Shown in pieces: positions 54,730 through 62,900 of a DNA stretch of 64,000 nt. The stretch spans positions 1-64,000 of the forward strand of contig CAYPST010000014.1 in the NCBI GenBank assembly GCA_964413425.1. Reading direction: 5' to 3'. Each line of letters begins with the position of its first letter. The first letter of the stretch is position 1. Position numbers and translations under genes: made by a program. The stretch comes from DATFLS01 sp964413425. Lineage in GTDB: Bacteria; Fidelibacterota; JAANXI01. The notes under the pieces are model-generated. The model made no database searches. It saw nothing but the letters and a program-made list of their open reading frames with translations, and was not told the DNA's origin.

Positions 54730-55287
54730 ATGGCGAAAACAGTACGGAATTTCATCGTATTGCTTACAGGACTGATATTTGTGGGCATGTATGTCTTTGC
54801 TCAGGATGGCGAACATGCCTATGTCGGCGCCAAACGGTGCATGCCCTGTCACATGGCTCCCAAGACCGGTGCGCAATATAAGCAATGGATGGGGACCAAA
54901 CACGCCGAGGCCTATAAAACCCTTGGAACCGAGGAATCCCAAAAGGTGGCCCGGGAAGCCGGGGTGGAAGGGAATCCCCAGGAAGCGGCAGAATGCTTGA
55001 CCTGTCATGTGGCCGGATATGAAGCCCCGGACGAATTGAAAACCGACAAATACGATATGGCCGAGGGCGTCACCTGTGAGTCCTGCCATGGCCCCGGAAG
55101 CGACTACTGGAAAATGAACATTATGAAGCAGATCGCCGCCGGCGAAGCCGATCCTGCAGAATACGGATTAGTTGTGAAACCGGAACCAGAGACCTGTATA
55201 CAATGTCATAACGAAGACAGTCCGACTTTTAAAGGGTTTGATTACGATGAAATGTATCCGAAAATTACCCATCCCAAGCCGGAATAG
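54730..55287 (+). CDS. Four-haem cytochrome c554-like protein
   Basis: A 185-residue exported cytochrome with a signal peptide (FIVLLTGLIFVGMYVFA) and four CxxCH sites (CMPCH, CLTCH, CESCH, CIQCH). YVGAKRCMPCHMAPKTGAQYKQWMGTKHAEAY in two blocks and GVTCESCHGPGSDYW match the cytochrome c554 family, tetrahaem electron carriers. I use ATG 54730; the in-frame TTG at 54724 is closer to the AAGGAG and could be the real start. It probably links the periplasmic carriers to the membrane cytochrome encoded next. Confidence 0.9.
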   Translation: MAKTVRNFIVLLTGLIFVGMYVFAQDGEHAYVGAKRCMPCHMAPKTGAQYKQWMGTKHAEAYKTLGTEESQKVAREAGVEGNPQEAAECLTCHVAGYEAPDELKTDKYDMAEGVTCESCHGPGSDYWKMNIMKQIAAGEADPAEYGLVVKPEPETCIQCHNEDSPTFKGFDYDEMYPKITHPKPE

Positions 55288-55359
55288 GAGTAATAGTTTA
55301 CATCCAAATAATTAAGTATTCACCATAAATCGTCTGGTTGACCCAAAGGAACTGGATTC

Positions 55360-57363
55360 ATGAAGAAGCTGCTCTCCCCCGGTCTGGTTGTTTTCCTCTT
55401 GCTGACTTCCGGAATTGGAATGGCCCAGACGGATCAGGACTGCCTGATGTGCCACGGGGACACCACCATGATGTCCTCCATGGGGGTAGAGGAATGGCAG
55501 CCACTGGTGATAGATACGGCGCGATATTCCGGCAGCACCCATCAGGAGATGGGTGGGTGTGTGACCTGCCATTCGGATATATCCGAATTTCCGCATCCGG
55601 AACAAGTCTCTGACGTTGATTGCGGAATGTGCCACTATGATGCGCAGGAGCAGTGGCAGAACAGCAGCCACGGTCTTTCTGTACAGGCGGGACATGAAGA
55701 TGCCGCCTCCTGTGTGAGCTGCCACACCGAGCACTACCAGTATCCCCCCACCGATACGCTTTCCACAGTGCATCCCTCCAGGGAATGGCAGACCTGTGCC
55801 AGATGTCATACCAATGAGGAGATCATAGAAGAATACCATATTCCCCAGCCGGAAGCGGTGGAAATGTGGAAGGCCACGGTCCACGGGCGGGAGTTGATCC
55901 AGCAGAACAACTATGATGCCGCCACCTGCAGCGATTGTCACGGGTCGCATAAAGTACTCCCGGGGCGGAATATCGAGTCACGGATGCACAAGTTCAACGT
56001 GCCGGAGTCGTGCGGAGAGTGTCATGCGGAAATCTACGCAGAGTTTGAAGCGAGCAGCCACGGCAGTTCGCTGTCGGAAGGGAACTGGGAATCTCCTTCC
56101 TGTACGGATTGTCACGGAGAACATTCCATCCAGCGGCCGGAAGCGGGCCAGTCATTGGTCAGCAAGCGGCTCCAGGCGGAGCGGACCTGCGCCCGGTGCC
56201 ACAACAACCCGAATCTGCGGACGAAATATGGCTTCGGGCGAGAAGATCAGGTCAGCACCTACCAGGATAGTTATCATGGACTGGCAGTGCTGCGGGGAGA
56301 CAGGAATGCCGCCAGCTGTGCGGACTGTCATACCGCCCACTTGATTCTGGGGCAACAAAATCCCCAATCTTCCGTGCATCGAAGCAATATTGCCGAAACC
56401 TGCGGACAATGCCACGCGAACTCCACCACCCAGTTCGGGATGAGCTATACCCACGAGTCCGTCATGTTGGGCAGATATCCCGTCCAGGATATTATCCGAT
56501 GGATTTATATCTCGCTCATTGTTGTAGTTATCGGTGGGATGTTTATCCATAACACCGTCATTTACATTAAAAATGCCCGGGCCAAATACCTCCATGAACT
56601 GCGCGAGGATTTTATTGTCCGGATGACCAGGAACGAAGTCTGGCAGCATGTTCTCCTGACTGTCTCTTTCATCACGCTGGTGATTACCGGATTCGCCCTC
56701 AAGTGGCCGGAAGCGGGATGGGTGCGGTTACTGACAGCCCTGGGATTAACAGAAGCCGTCCGCAGCACAATCCATCGGGTTGCAGCGGTTCTCTTGATTG
56801 CACTGTCACTCTACCATGTTTACTATCTGGTATTCACCAAACGGGGGCGCGAAGAATTAAAAGCATTGATGTTTCGTCTGCGTGATGTTCGCGAATTCCG
56901 TGATGCGCTTCTGTATTATTTCGGGAAGAAGCCGACCCCGCCCGCATACGGGCATTATGATTATACCCAGAAAGCAGAGTACTGGGCCTTAATCTGGGGA
57001 ACGGCCGTAATGGCTGTTACCGGCTTAATATTATGGTTTCCGACAATTCTGGGAGAGAGCACCCCACAATGGCTTATTAAGGTCTCGGAAACCATTCACT
57101 ACTATGAGGCCATTTTAGCCACGCTGGCTATCGTAATCTGGCATTTCTTCTTCACGATCTTCCATCCGAATACCTATCCCATGGATATGTCCTGGCTGCA
57201 TGGGCGAATGACCATCGAAGAGTGGCGGCATAAACACCCGGATCGATACCGGAAATTGATGGAGCAAATCGAGCAGCATCAACAGGGCGAGATCGCCTGG
57301 GATGATCTTCCCTGGGAAGCCCAGGAATACCTGAAGCGGACTGGTGAGACTTCCGGCGAGTAA
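55360..57363 (+). CDS. CbcL-like fusion: eleven-haem cytochrome c plus cytochrome b561-type membrane domain
   Basis: A 667-residue protein with a signal peptide, eleven CxxCH sites in residues 20-370 (CLMCH, CVTCH, CGMCH, CVSCH, CARCH, CSDCH, CGECH, CTDCH, CARCH, CADCH, CGQCH) and a C-terminal module of about five helices (about 378-610). The helices hold His residues suited to b-type haems (for example IHRVAAVLLIALSLYHVYY, IHYYEAILATLAIVIWH), as in the HydC/FdnI family. Geobacter CbcL has the same layout and oxidises menaquinol for low-potential extracellular acceptors. AAAGGA precedes the ATG. The gene ends the unit before a terminator. Confidence 0.9.
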   Translation: MKKLLSPGLVVFLLLTSGIGMAQTDQDCLMCHGDTTMMSSMGVEEWQPLVIDTARYSGSTHQEMGGCVTCHSDISEFPHPEQVSDVDCGMCHYDAQEQWQNSSHGLSVQAGHEDAASCVSCHTEHYQYPPTDTLSTVHPSREWQTCARCHTNEEIIEEYHIPQPEAVEMWKATVHGRELIQQNNYDAATCSDCHGSHKVLPGRNIESRMHKFNVPESCGECHAEIYAEFEASSHGSSLSEGNWESPSCTDCHGEHSIQRPEAGQSLVSKRLQAERTCARCHNNPNLRTKYGFGREDQVSTYQDSYHGLAVLRGDRNAASCADCHTAHLILGQQNPQSSVHRSNIAETCGQCHANSTTQFGMSYTHESVMLGRYPVQDIIRWIYISLIVVVIGGMFIHNTVIYIKNARAKYLHELREDFIVRMTRNEVWQHVLLTVSFITLVITGFALKWPEAGWVRLLTALGLTEAVRSTIHRVAAVLLIALSLYHVYYLVFTKRGREELKALMFRLRDVREFRDALLYYFGKKPTPPAYGHYDYTQKAEYWALIWGTAVMAVTGLILWFPTILGESTPQWLIKVSETIHYYEAILATLAIVIWHFFFTIFHPNTYPMDMSWLHGRMTIEEWRHKHPDRYRKLMEQIEQHQQGEIAWDDLPWEAQEYLKRTGETSGE

Positions 57364-57393
57364 CACCACCTGTCGTGCCGATGCCATCCTTTC

Positions 57394-57425
57394 AACCGGG
57401 GCTCAGTCAGGGCGCCGGTTTTTTT
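57394..57425 (+). terminator. Rho-independent terminator
   Basis: AACCGG at 57394-57399 pairs with CCGGTT at 57415-57420, with GGC/GCC-type pairs continuing inward, followed by seven T in 57419-57425. It closes the cytochrome gene cluster 31 bases after the CbcL-like stop. Confidence 0.8.
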
Positions 57426-57508
57426 GTGGTATAGCAAATACCTGGCTTTCTTTCCCAATAATGATAAATTCGGGAAGGGAAAATCCATCTCCTATTGACT
57501 CTATTGAG

Positions 57509-57524
57509 CGGCATGTTATTTGCG
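57509..57524 (+). promoter_or_regulatory. Sigma-54-like promoter upstream of hypA
   Basis: CGGCAT-N5-TTGC keeps the GG-N10-GC core of sigma-54 promoters (consensus TGGCAC-N5-TTGCA). Transcription would start about 60 bases before the hypA ATG. Hydrogenase genes are often sigma-54 dependent. No activator gene is in the window. Confidence 0.45.
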
Positions 57525-57594
57525 AAATGCATTTCTATGATGAATATGCAGAATAAGAGTATGTTTGTAACTATTCTCTGGCCGGGTAGAACTT

Positions 57595-57945
57595 ATGCAT
57601 GAGATGTCGATAGCGAACAATATTTTCAACATCGCCGAGCAATCGCTTCCGGATACGTATCAAAAATTACTATCAATTACCGTGCAAATTGGTGAGCTTG
57701 CCGGGGTGGAGATAGATTCGTTGTGCTTTTGCTTTAATGCGGTGAAAAAGTCTACTCCTTTTCCGGAAGCGGAACTGGTCATCGAGGAGATCCCGGGGAC
57801 CGGGATTTGCGATGCGTGCGGCAAAGAACTGCATATTGACCAGCCTTTTGCTGTTTGTCCGGACTGCGGGAACTATACTGTCCGGATAGTGAGGGGCCAG
57901 GAACTGAAAGTGACATCCCTGGAAATAGAAGAAGAGGAGCATTAA
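57595..57945 (+). CDS. hypA: Hydrogenase nickel insertion protein HypA
   Basis: A 116-residue metallochaperone that, with HypB, delivers nickel to the large subunit of [NiFe]-hydrogenase. The N-terminal MHE supplies the nickel site (His2) and the structural zinc is held by Cys72, Cys75, Cys88 and Cys91 (CDAC and CPDC). Length is that of E. coli HypA. It heads the hypABFCDE operon, one base before hypB. Confidence 0.95.
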   Translation: MHEMSIANNIFNIAEQSLPDTYQKLLSITVQIGELAGVEIDSLCFCFNAVKKSTPFPEAELVIEEIPGTGICDACGKELHIDQPFAVCPDCGNYTVRIVRGQELKVTSLEIEEEEH

Positions 57946-57946
57946 T

Positions 57947-58771
57947 ATGTGTGATACTTGTGGTTGCGGAAGTGGGAGTATCTCCATTCAGACGCCGGAA
58001 GAAGCCCGGGAACACGAACGGATGCATGCCATGGGGCATGAGCACTCACACAATCATCACCACCGGCATCCCCATGAACATGAGCACGGCGATCATTCTC
58101 ATACCCCCGGAGCGGCGACTGAGACCATTGACGTGAACAGAGATGTCCTGCAGCAGAATAATCTCCTGGCAGAGCGGAACAGGGGCTATTTCGAGGCAAA
58201 GGACATCTTTGCGCTGAATCTGGTGAGTTCGCCCGGGTCGGGTAAAACGACGCTGCTTGAAAAAACCATCGAGTCCGTGAAAAACGATCTGGAGATTTGT
58301 GTAATCGAAGGAGACCAGCAGTCCATGCAGGATGCCAATCGGATTGACAGTACCGGAGTGAAAGTGGTGCAGGTGAATACGGGGAAAGGCTGCCATCTTG
58401 ACGCTCAGATGATCCATAACGCCATTCCGAAACTCGATTTGCAGGAAAAGAATGTGTTGATGATCGAGAATGTGGGAAACCTGGTGTGCCCCTCGTTGTT
58501 TGATTTGGGGGAGCATCATAAGGTGGTGATTATATCTGTGACGGAAGGAGACGACAAGCCCTTGAAATATCCGTCCATGTTTGCGGTTTCGGATCTGTGC
58601 ATTATCAATAAAATTGATTTGTTACCGTACGTTGATTTTGACATGGACCAATGCATGGAATATGCCCGCCAGGTCCGGCCCGATCTTAGCTTCTTTACAC
58701 TCTCCTGTCGAACGGGAGAAGGGATGGAAGGTTGGCTTGAATGGTTAAAGGAACACACACTGTCGAATTAA
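57947..58771 (+). CDS. hypB: Hydrogenase nickel incorporation GTPase HypB
   Basis: A 274-residue SIMIBI-class GTPase that powers nickel insertion into hydrogenase. CDTCGCG at residues 2-8 is the high-affinity metal site (CxxCGC). A His-rich stretch from 23 to 52 contains 14 His and suits nickel storage, as in rhizobial HypB. The P-loop SSPGSGKTT (Lys100) is followed by the GDQQSMQDANRI switch and NKIDLLPYVD base-specificity motifs. GAGGAG lies before the ATG. It is between hypA and hypF. Confidence 0.95.
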   Translation: MCDTCGCGSGSISIQTPEEAREHERMHAMGHEHSHNHHHRHPHEHEHGDHSHTPGAATETIDVNRDVLQQNNLLAERNRGYFEAKDIFALNLVSSPGSGKTTLLEKTIESVKNDLEICVIEGDQQSMQDANRIDSTGVKVVQVNTGKGCHLDAQMIHNAIPKLDLQEKNVLMIENVGNLVCPSLFDLGEHHKVVIISVTEGDDKPLKYPSMFAVSDLCIINKIDLLPYVDFDMDQCMEYARQVRPDLSFFTLSCRTGEGMEGWLEWLKEHTLSN

Positions 58772-58799
58772 GTTGAACCGGCAGCAACACGCAGACACT

Positions 58800-61097
58800 A
58801 TGAAAAAAAGACTGCACATTCAGGTCACCGGTATTGTACAGGGCGTGGGATTTCGACCCTTTGTGTACAACCTCGCCCGGGAGAAGCATCTCTCCGGTTT
58901 TGTTGGCAATGACTCGGAAGGAGTGTTTATCGAAGTGCAGGGTGGCGCTGATGATCTGGACTCCTTCCTTGATAAACTTCACCGGAATCCCCCACCGCTC
59001 TCCTGCATTGAGGAAGTGTCAGCGCAGGAAATCGCCCCCACAAAGGCCAACGGATTTCATATTCAGCAATCCGTGAAAGGCGAGACCATGTCCACCTTCA
59101 TTTCGCCGGACATGGCCGTATGCGCCGACTGTGCCAAGGAGCTGGATGACCCCCGGGATCGACGATACCTGTATCCATTCATCAACTGTACGAACTGTGG
59201 TCCCCGGTATAGCATCATCTCCTCTACTCCCTATGACAGACCGAACACCTCCATGCGGGCATTCGAAATGTGCTCTGACTGTCGGGCGGAATACGAGTAT
59301 CCCGCTGATCGGCGATTCCACGCCCAGCCAAACGCCTGTCCCGATTGTGGACCGTGGGTTGCTCTGCGCACGTTGCAGGGAGAAATACTCCAGAAGAGTG
59401 AATATGCGATAGTCCTGACCAATAAACTGCTCAAGCATGGTCACATAGTGGCGATCAAGGGGCTGGGGGGTTTCCACCTTGCCTGTAATGCACACAGCCG
59501 CCGGGCCGTGGACTGCCTGCGCCAGCGAAAGAATCGCGAGGAAAAACCGCTGGCAGTGATGGTCAAAGACCTGGCGACTGCCGAAGAATATGTCGTGCTC
59601 AGTGAACGGGAGAAGCGGTTACTGACTTCCCGGCAGGCGCCGATCGTCCTGGCGGAGAAACGGTCGGACCGGGAAATGCACGATCAGATTGCTCCGGGGA
59701 ATCCCCGGTTGGGGATGATGCTTCCCTATACTCCGCTGCATAAACTCCTGTTTCACAGTACCACAGATATGCTGGTGATGACCAGCGGGAACTACAGCGA
59801 AGAGCCTATTTGCATAGATACCGACGATGCGCAGGAACGGCTTGGGGATATTGCCGACTATATGCTGGTGCATAACCGGGATATTCTCCAGCGGGTCGAT
59901 GATTCTGTGACGATTGTCTTGCGAGGCAAACCGCGGATTATCCGCCGAAGCCGCGGGTATGTACCACGACCGATAAAACTCCTCCATCGCACAGAGCCCA
60001 TCCTTGCAGTGGGAGGCGAATTGAAAAATACCCTGGGGTATTCCACAGATAATAATGCATTCATCAGCCAGCATATCGGGGACCTTACCAATGTGCGGGC
60101 AATGGACTTTTTCCACCATACCCGCAACCACCTGCAGTCCATCCTCGAAGTCGAACCTGAATTCATCGCTTATGATTTGCATCCTCGATATCTCTCCACT
60201 CAGTGGGCAACAGACCAGACCGAGAGCACTACTGTGGGCATCCAGCATCACCATGCCCACCTGGCCAGTGCTATGGCCGAAAACAGACTCCGCGATCCGG
60301 TGATTGGACTGATTATGGACGGCACCGGATACGGGATGGATGGTAGCGTATGGGGAGGGGAGGTCTTGATTGGCGATTACAGCAGGTTCCGCAGATTCGC
60401 CCATTTCGAGAATATCCCGCTTCCCGGCGGTGATAAGGCAATCAAAGAACCTTGGCGTATGGGGGCATCGTATCTCCTGCATACCTTCGGCGACGATTAC
60501 CAGCGATATGTCCCTTCTCACTGGAAGAAGTTTCCGGTCGCGCAGATAGCGCAGATGATTGAGAAGAAGATTAATGCACCGCTCACGTCCAGCTGTGGCC
60601 GGTTGTTTGATGGGATAGCAGCTCTCTGCGGCGGGCGTGCGAAAATTTCCTACGAAGCGCAGGCAGCCGTTGAATTCCAGCACCGGATGAAGCCTGCAAC
60701 AACTCGCCCGCTTACCTATGATCTATCCCGGGTGAACGGACATTATGAAGTATTGATCGCACCAATCGTGGAAGATGTTGTGAAGTTATCGGAGGCGGGT
60801 GCGGAACTTCCCGAAATCAGTTTCCGGTTTCATCAGATGCTGGTGGAATTATTTCTGGATCTGGTCCAGCGGGCACGCAGCGAAACCGGGCTGGAACGCG
60901 CCGCGCTGAGCGGAGGAGTATTCCAGAATACGTATTTATTCGAGCACCTAACACACCGGCTGGAAGACCTGGGATTCGAAGTCTTCACTCATGCGCAGGT
61001 GCCGGCAAACGACGGAGGCATATCCCTGGGACAGCTGGCAGTCGCCCAGGCACTGATCAGTGCAGGGAATCAACAAGCAGATTATCAATACTTATGA
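58800..61097 (+). CDS. hypF: Carbamoyltransferase HypF
   Basis: A 765-residue protein that makes the cyanide ligand precursor of the [NiFe] site from carbamoyl phosphate and passes it to HypE. Domain order is complete: acylphosphatase (GIVQGVGFRPFVYNLA), two zinc-finger-like CxxC units (CADCAKEL, NCTNCGPRY; CSDCRAEY, ACPDCGPW), YrdC-like (LRQRKNREEKPLAVMVKDL, EPICIDTD) and the Kae1-like carbamoyl domain (HHHAHLASAMAEN, LIMDGTGYGMDG, SGGVFQN). I use ATG 58800; a TTG at 58773 is an alternative. Length is typical. Confidence 0.94.
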   Translation: MKKRLHIQVTGIVQGVGFRPFVYNLAREKHLSGFVGNDSEGVFIEVQGGADDLDSFLDKLHRNPPPLSCIEEVSAQEIAPTKANGFHIQQSVKGETMSTFISPDMAVCADCAKELDDPRDRRYLYPFINCTNCGPRYSIISSTPYDRPNTSMRAFEMCSDCRAEYEYPADRRFHAQPNACPDCGPWVALRTLQGEILQKSEYAIVLTNKLLKHGHIVAIKGLGGFHLACNAHSRRAVDCLRQRKNREEKPLAVMVKDLATAEEYVVLSEREKRLLTSRQAPIVLAEKRSDREMHDQIAPGNPRLGMMLPYTPLHKLLFHSTTDMLVMTSGNYSEEPICIDTDDAQERLGDIADYMLVHNRDILQRVDDSVTIVLRGKPRIIRRSRGYVPRPIKLLHRTEPILAVGGELKNTLGYSTDNNAFISQHIGDLTNVRAMDFFHHTRNHLQSILEVEPEFIAYDLHPRYLSTQWATDQTESTTVGIQHHHAHLASAMAENRLRDPVIGLIMDGTGYGMDGSVWGGEVLIGDYSRFRRFAHFENIPLPGGDKAIKEPWRMGASYLLHTFGDDYQRYVPSHWKKFPVAQIAQMIEKKINAPLTSSCGRLFDGIAALCGGRAKISYEAQAAVEFQHRMKPATTRPLTYDLSRVNGHYEVLIAPIVEDVVKLSEAGAELPEISFRFHQMLVELFLDLVQRARSETGLERAALSGGVFQNTYLFEHLTHRLEDLGFEVFTHAQVPANDGGISLGQLAVAQALISAGNQQADYQYL

Positions 61098-61104
61098 GGA
61101 TATT

Positions 61105-61371
61105 ATGTGTTTGGCAATTCCGGGAAAAGTAATCGAAATCTACAAAGACAACGGTCTCCGGATGGGGAAAATCGACTATGGCGGGACCGTTCAGGAGGCC
61201 TGTCTGGAATACTGTCCGGAAGTGGAAATCGGGCAGTACGCGATCGTTCACGCCGGATTTGCCATTTCCATTCTTGACGAAGAAGAAGCGCAGGCGTCCC
61301 TGGATGCCTGGGCTGAGCTGGAAGAGGCGGAACGACAGATGCGGCAGAGGCAAGGAAAGAGGAAAGAGTAA
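61105..61371 (+). CDS. hypC: Hydrogenase assembly chaperone HypC/HybG
   Basis: An 88-residue HypC/HupF chaperone. The invariant N-terminus MCLAIPGKVIEI with Cys2, used to bind the iron-cyanide-CO unit with HypD and the hydrogenase precursor, fixes the start at 61105 (GAGG six bases upstream) instead of 61060. VDYGGT-like IDYGGTVQEACLEYCPEVEIGQYA matches the OB-like core. It begins eight bases after hypF and is followed by a repeat-rich region with a scaffold gap, not directly by hypD. Confidence 0.93.
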   Translation: MCLAIPGKVIEIYKDNGLRMGKIDYGGTVQEACLEYCPEVEIGQYAIVHAGFAISILDEEEAQASLDAWAELEEAERQMRQRQGKRKE

Positions 61372-61802
61372 ACGAGAGGAAAGAGTGCCCGACCTCGCCG
61401 CCTCCAGCCCAGTTTGCAGTNNNNNNNNNNNNNNNNNNNNNNNNNNNNNNNNNNNNNNNNNNNNNNNNNNNNNNNNNNNNNNNNNNNNNNNNNNNNNNNN
61501 NNNNNNNNNNNNNNNNNNNNCAGTTGGCAGTAGGTAAAAAACGCAGGACAGACGGGAGAAAGCAGTTGGCGGTGGTCAGCGAAGAAAACCCCGGAGACTG
61601 TCGAGGCAGCGGAAAGAGTGAAATACGGGAGAGACGCATATAGAAGACTTGATATCTCCAACGCCGTCTTTTCCACGAAGGGCGTGGTGGAGGGCCTCTT
61701 TTCTCTTCACTCATTTCTCTTAACTTTTCTTCTGTGAGCAGCAGTTGTCTCCGCATTTTCGTTGCGCTCTGTAGAATGAATCATTAGAATTACCGGGAAA
61801 GA
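61372..61802. other. Repeat-rich spacer with a 100-N scaffold gap between hypC and hypD
   Basis: Bases 61421-61520 are N; exactly 100 suggests a gap of unknown real length. The flanks hold GGCAGT heptamer-type repeats (TTTGCAGT at the left; CAGTTGGCAGTAGG and later CAGTTGGCGGTGG at the right) and GAGAGGAAAGAGTGCCC at 61374-61390, shared with 1523-1539. Around 61664-61690 CGTCTTTTCC and GGCGTGGTGGAGG follow without a gene. Since hypC and hypD are usually adjacent, extra sequence may be missing. Confidence 0.8.
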
Positions 61803-62900
61803 ATGAAGTATTTACAGGAATTCAGGGATCCGGACGTTGCCAGGAAAATCCTGAAGCGTCTGCATGAAGTAACCACACGGGACTGGGTGCTGATGGAAGT
61901 CTGTGGCGGGCAGACCCACAGCATCATCAAGCACGGAATTGACCAGGTGATTCCGGACCGGATTCAACTGGTGCACGGGCCGGGTTGTCCGGTCTGTGTG
62001 ACTCCATTGGAGATGATCGATCAGGCGATAGAAATTGCGAGCCGCCCGGAAGTCATTTTTTGTTCGTTCGGAGATATGCTGCGAGTGCCCGGTTCTGAAA
62101 AAGATCTGTTCATGGTAAAGTCGGAAGGCGGAGATGTACGGGTGGTCTACTCCCCGCTGGAGGCCGTGAAGATTGCCCGGACTCATCCGGACCGGGAAGT
62201 GGTGTTCTTTGCAGTGGGATTTGAAACAACCGCGCCGGCCAACGCCATGGCCGTCTATCAGGCAAAACGGGAGGAGTTATCGAATTTCTCTCTCCTGGTT
62301 TCCCATGTGACGGTACCAGGCGCCATCAGGGCGTTGCTGGAATCACCCGAGAATCGCGTGCAGGCGTATCTTTCGGCGGGACATGTGAATACCGTCATGG
62401 GATACTGGGAATACGAGCCGATTGCGGAGAACTATCAGATCCCCATTGTGGTCACCGGGTTTGAACCGGTGGATATTTTGCAGGGAATCCTGACAGCAGT
62501 GGAGATGCTCGAGAACAATGAGTACGGTGTTCGAAACGAGTATACACGGTCTGTCAGGCGGGAAGGCAATCAAAAGAGCCAGCAGGTTATTCAGCAGGTG
62601 TTTCAACTCTCGGATAGGAAATGGCGGGGCATCGGAACGCTCCCCAATAGTGGATACACCTTGCGTCCGGAATACGTCGATTTTGACGCGAGCCGGAAAT
62701 TTGCTGTGCATGAGATTGATACCGAAGAATCCACCCGCTGTATCAGCGGACTGGTTCTGCAGGGATTGAAGCGACCCAGCGAATGCGAGGCATTCGGTAC
62801 CCGGTGCACGCCGGAGACACCCCTGGGAGCCACCATGGTTTCCAATGAAGGCGCCTGTGCTGCATATTATCGCTATCAACGATTTCAGGAAAAGGTATGA
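61803..62900 (+). CDS. hypD: Hydrogenase formation protein HypD
   Basis: A 365-residue [4Fe-4S] scaffold that, with HypC, assembles the Fe(CN)2CO unit. Visible are Cys34 in VCGGQTHSI, the CxxC Cys62 and Cys65 in GPGCPVCVTP, GFETTAP, and the C-terminal cluster Cys set (RCISGLVLQGLKRPSEC, GTRCTPETPLG, EGACAAYYRY). GGGAAAGA precedes the ATG. The stop overlaps hypE by four bases. Length is typical. Confidence 0.95.
   Translation: MKYLQEFRDPDVARKILKRLHEVTTRDWVLMEVCGGQTHSIIKHGIDQVIPDRIQLVHGPGCPVCVTPLEMIDQAIEIASRPEVIFCSFGDMLRVPGSEKDLFMVKSEGGDVRVVYSPLEAVKIARTHPDREVVFFAVGFETTAPANAMAVYQAKREELSNFSLLVSHVTVPGAIRALLESPENRVQAYLSAGHVNTVMGYWEYEPIAENYQIPIVVTGFEPVDILQGILTAVEMLENNEYGVRNEYTRSVRREGNQKSQQVIQQVFQLSDRKWRGIGTLPNSGYTLRPEYVDFDASRKFAVHEIDTEESTRCISGLVLQGLKRPSECEAFGTRCTPETPLGATMVSNEGACAAYYRYQRFQEKV

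Noticed and set aside
59619..60683. 354-residue open frame antisense to hypF
   Set aside because: HypF is intact and recognisable over this stretch; the antisense frame has no family features.
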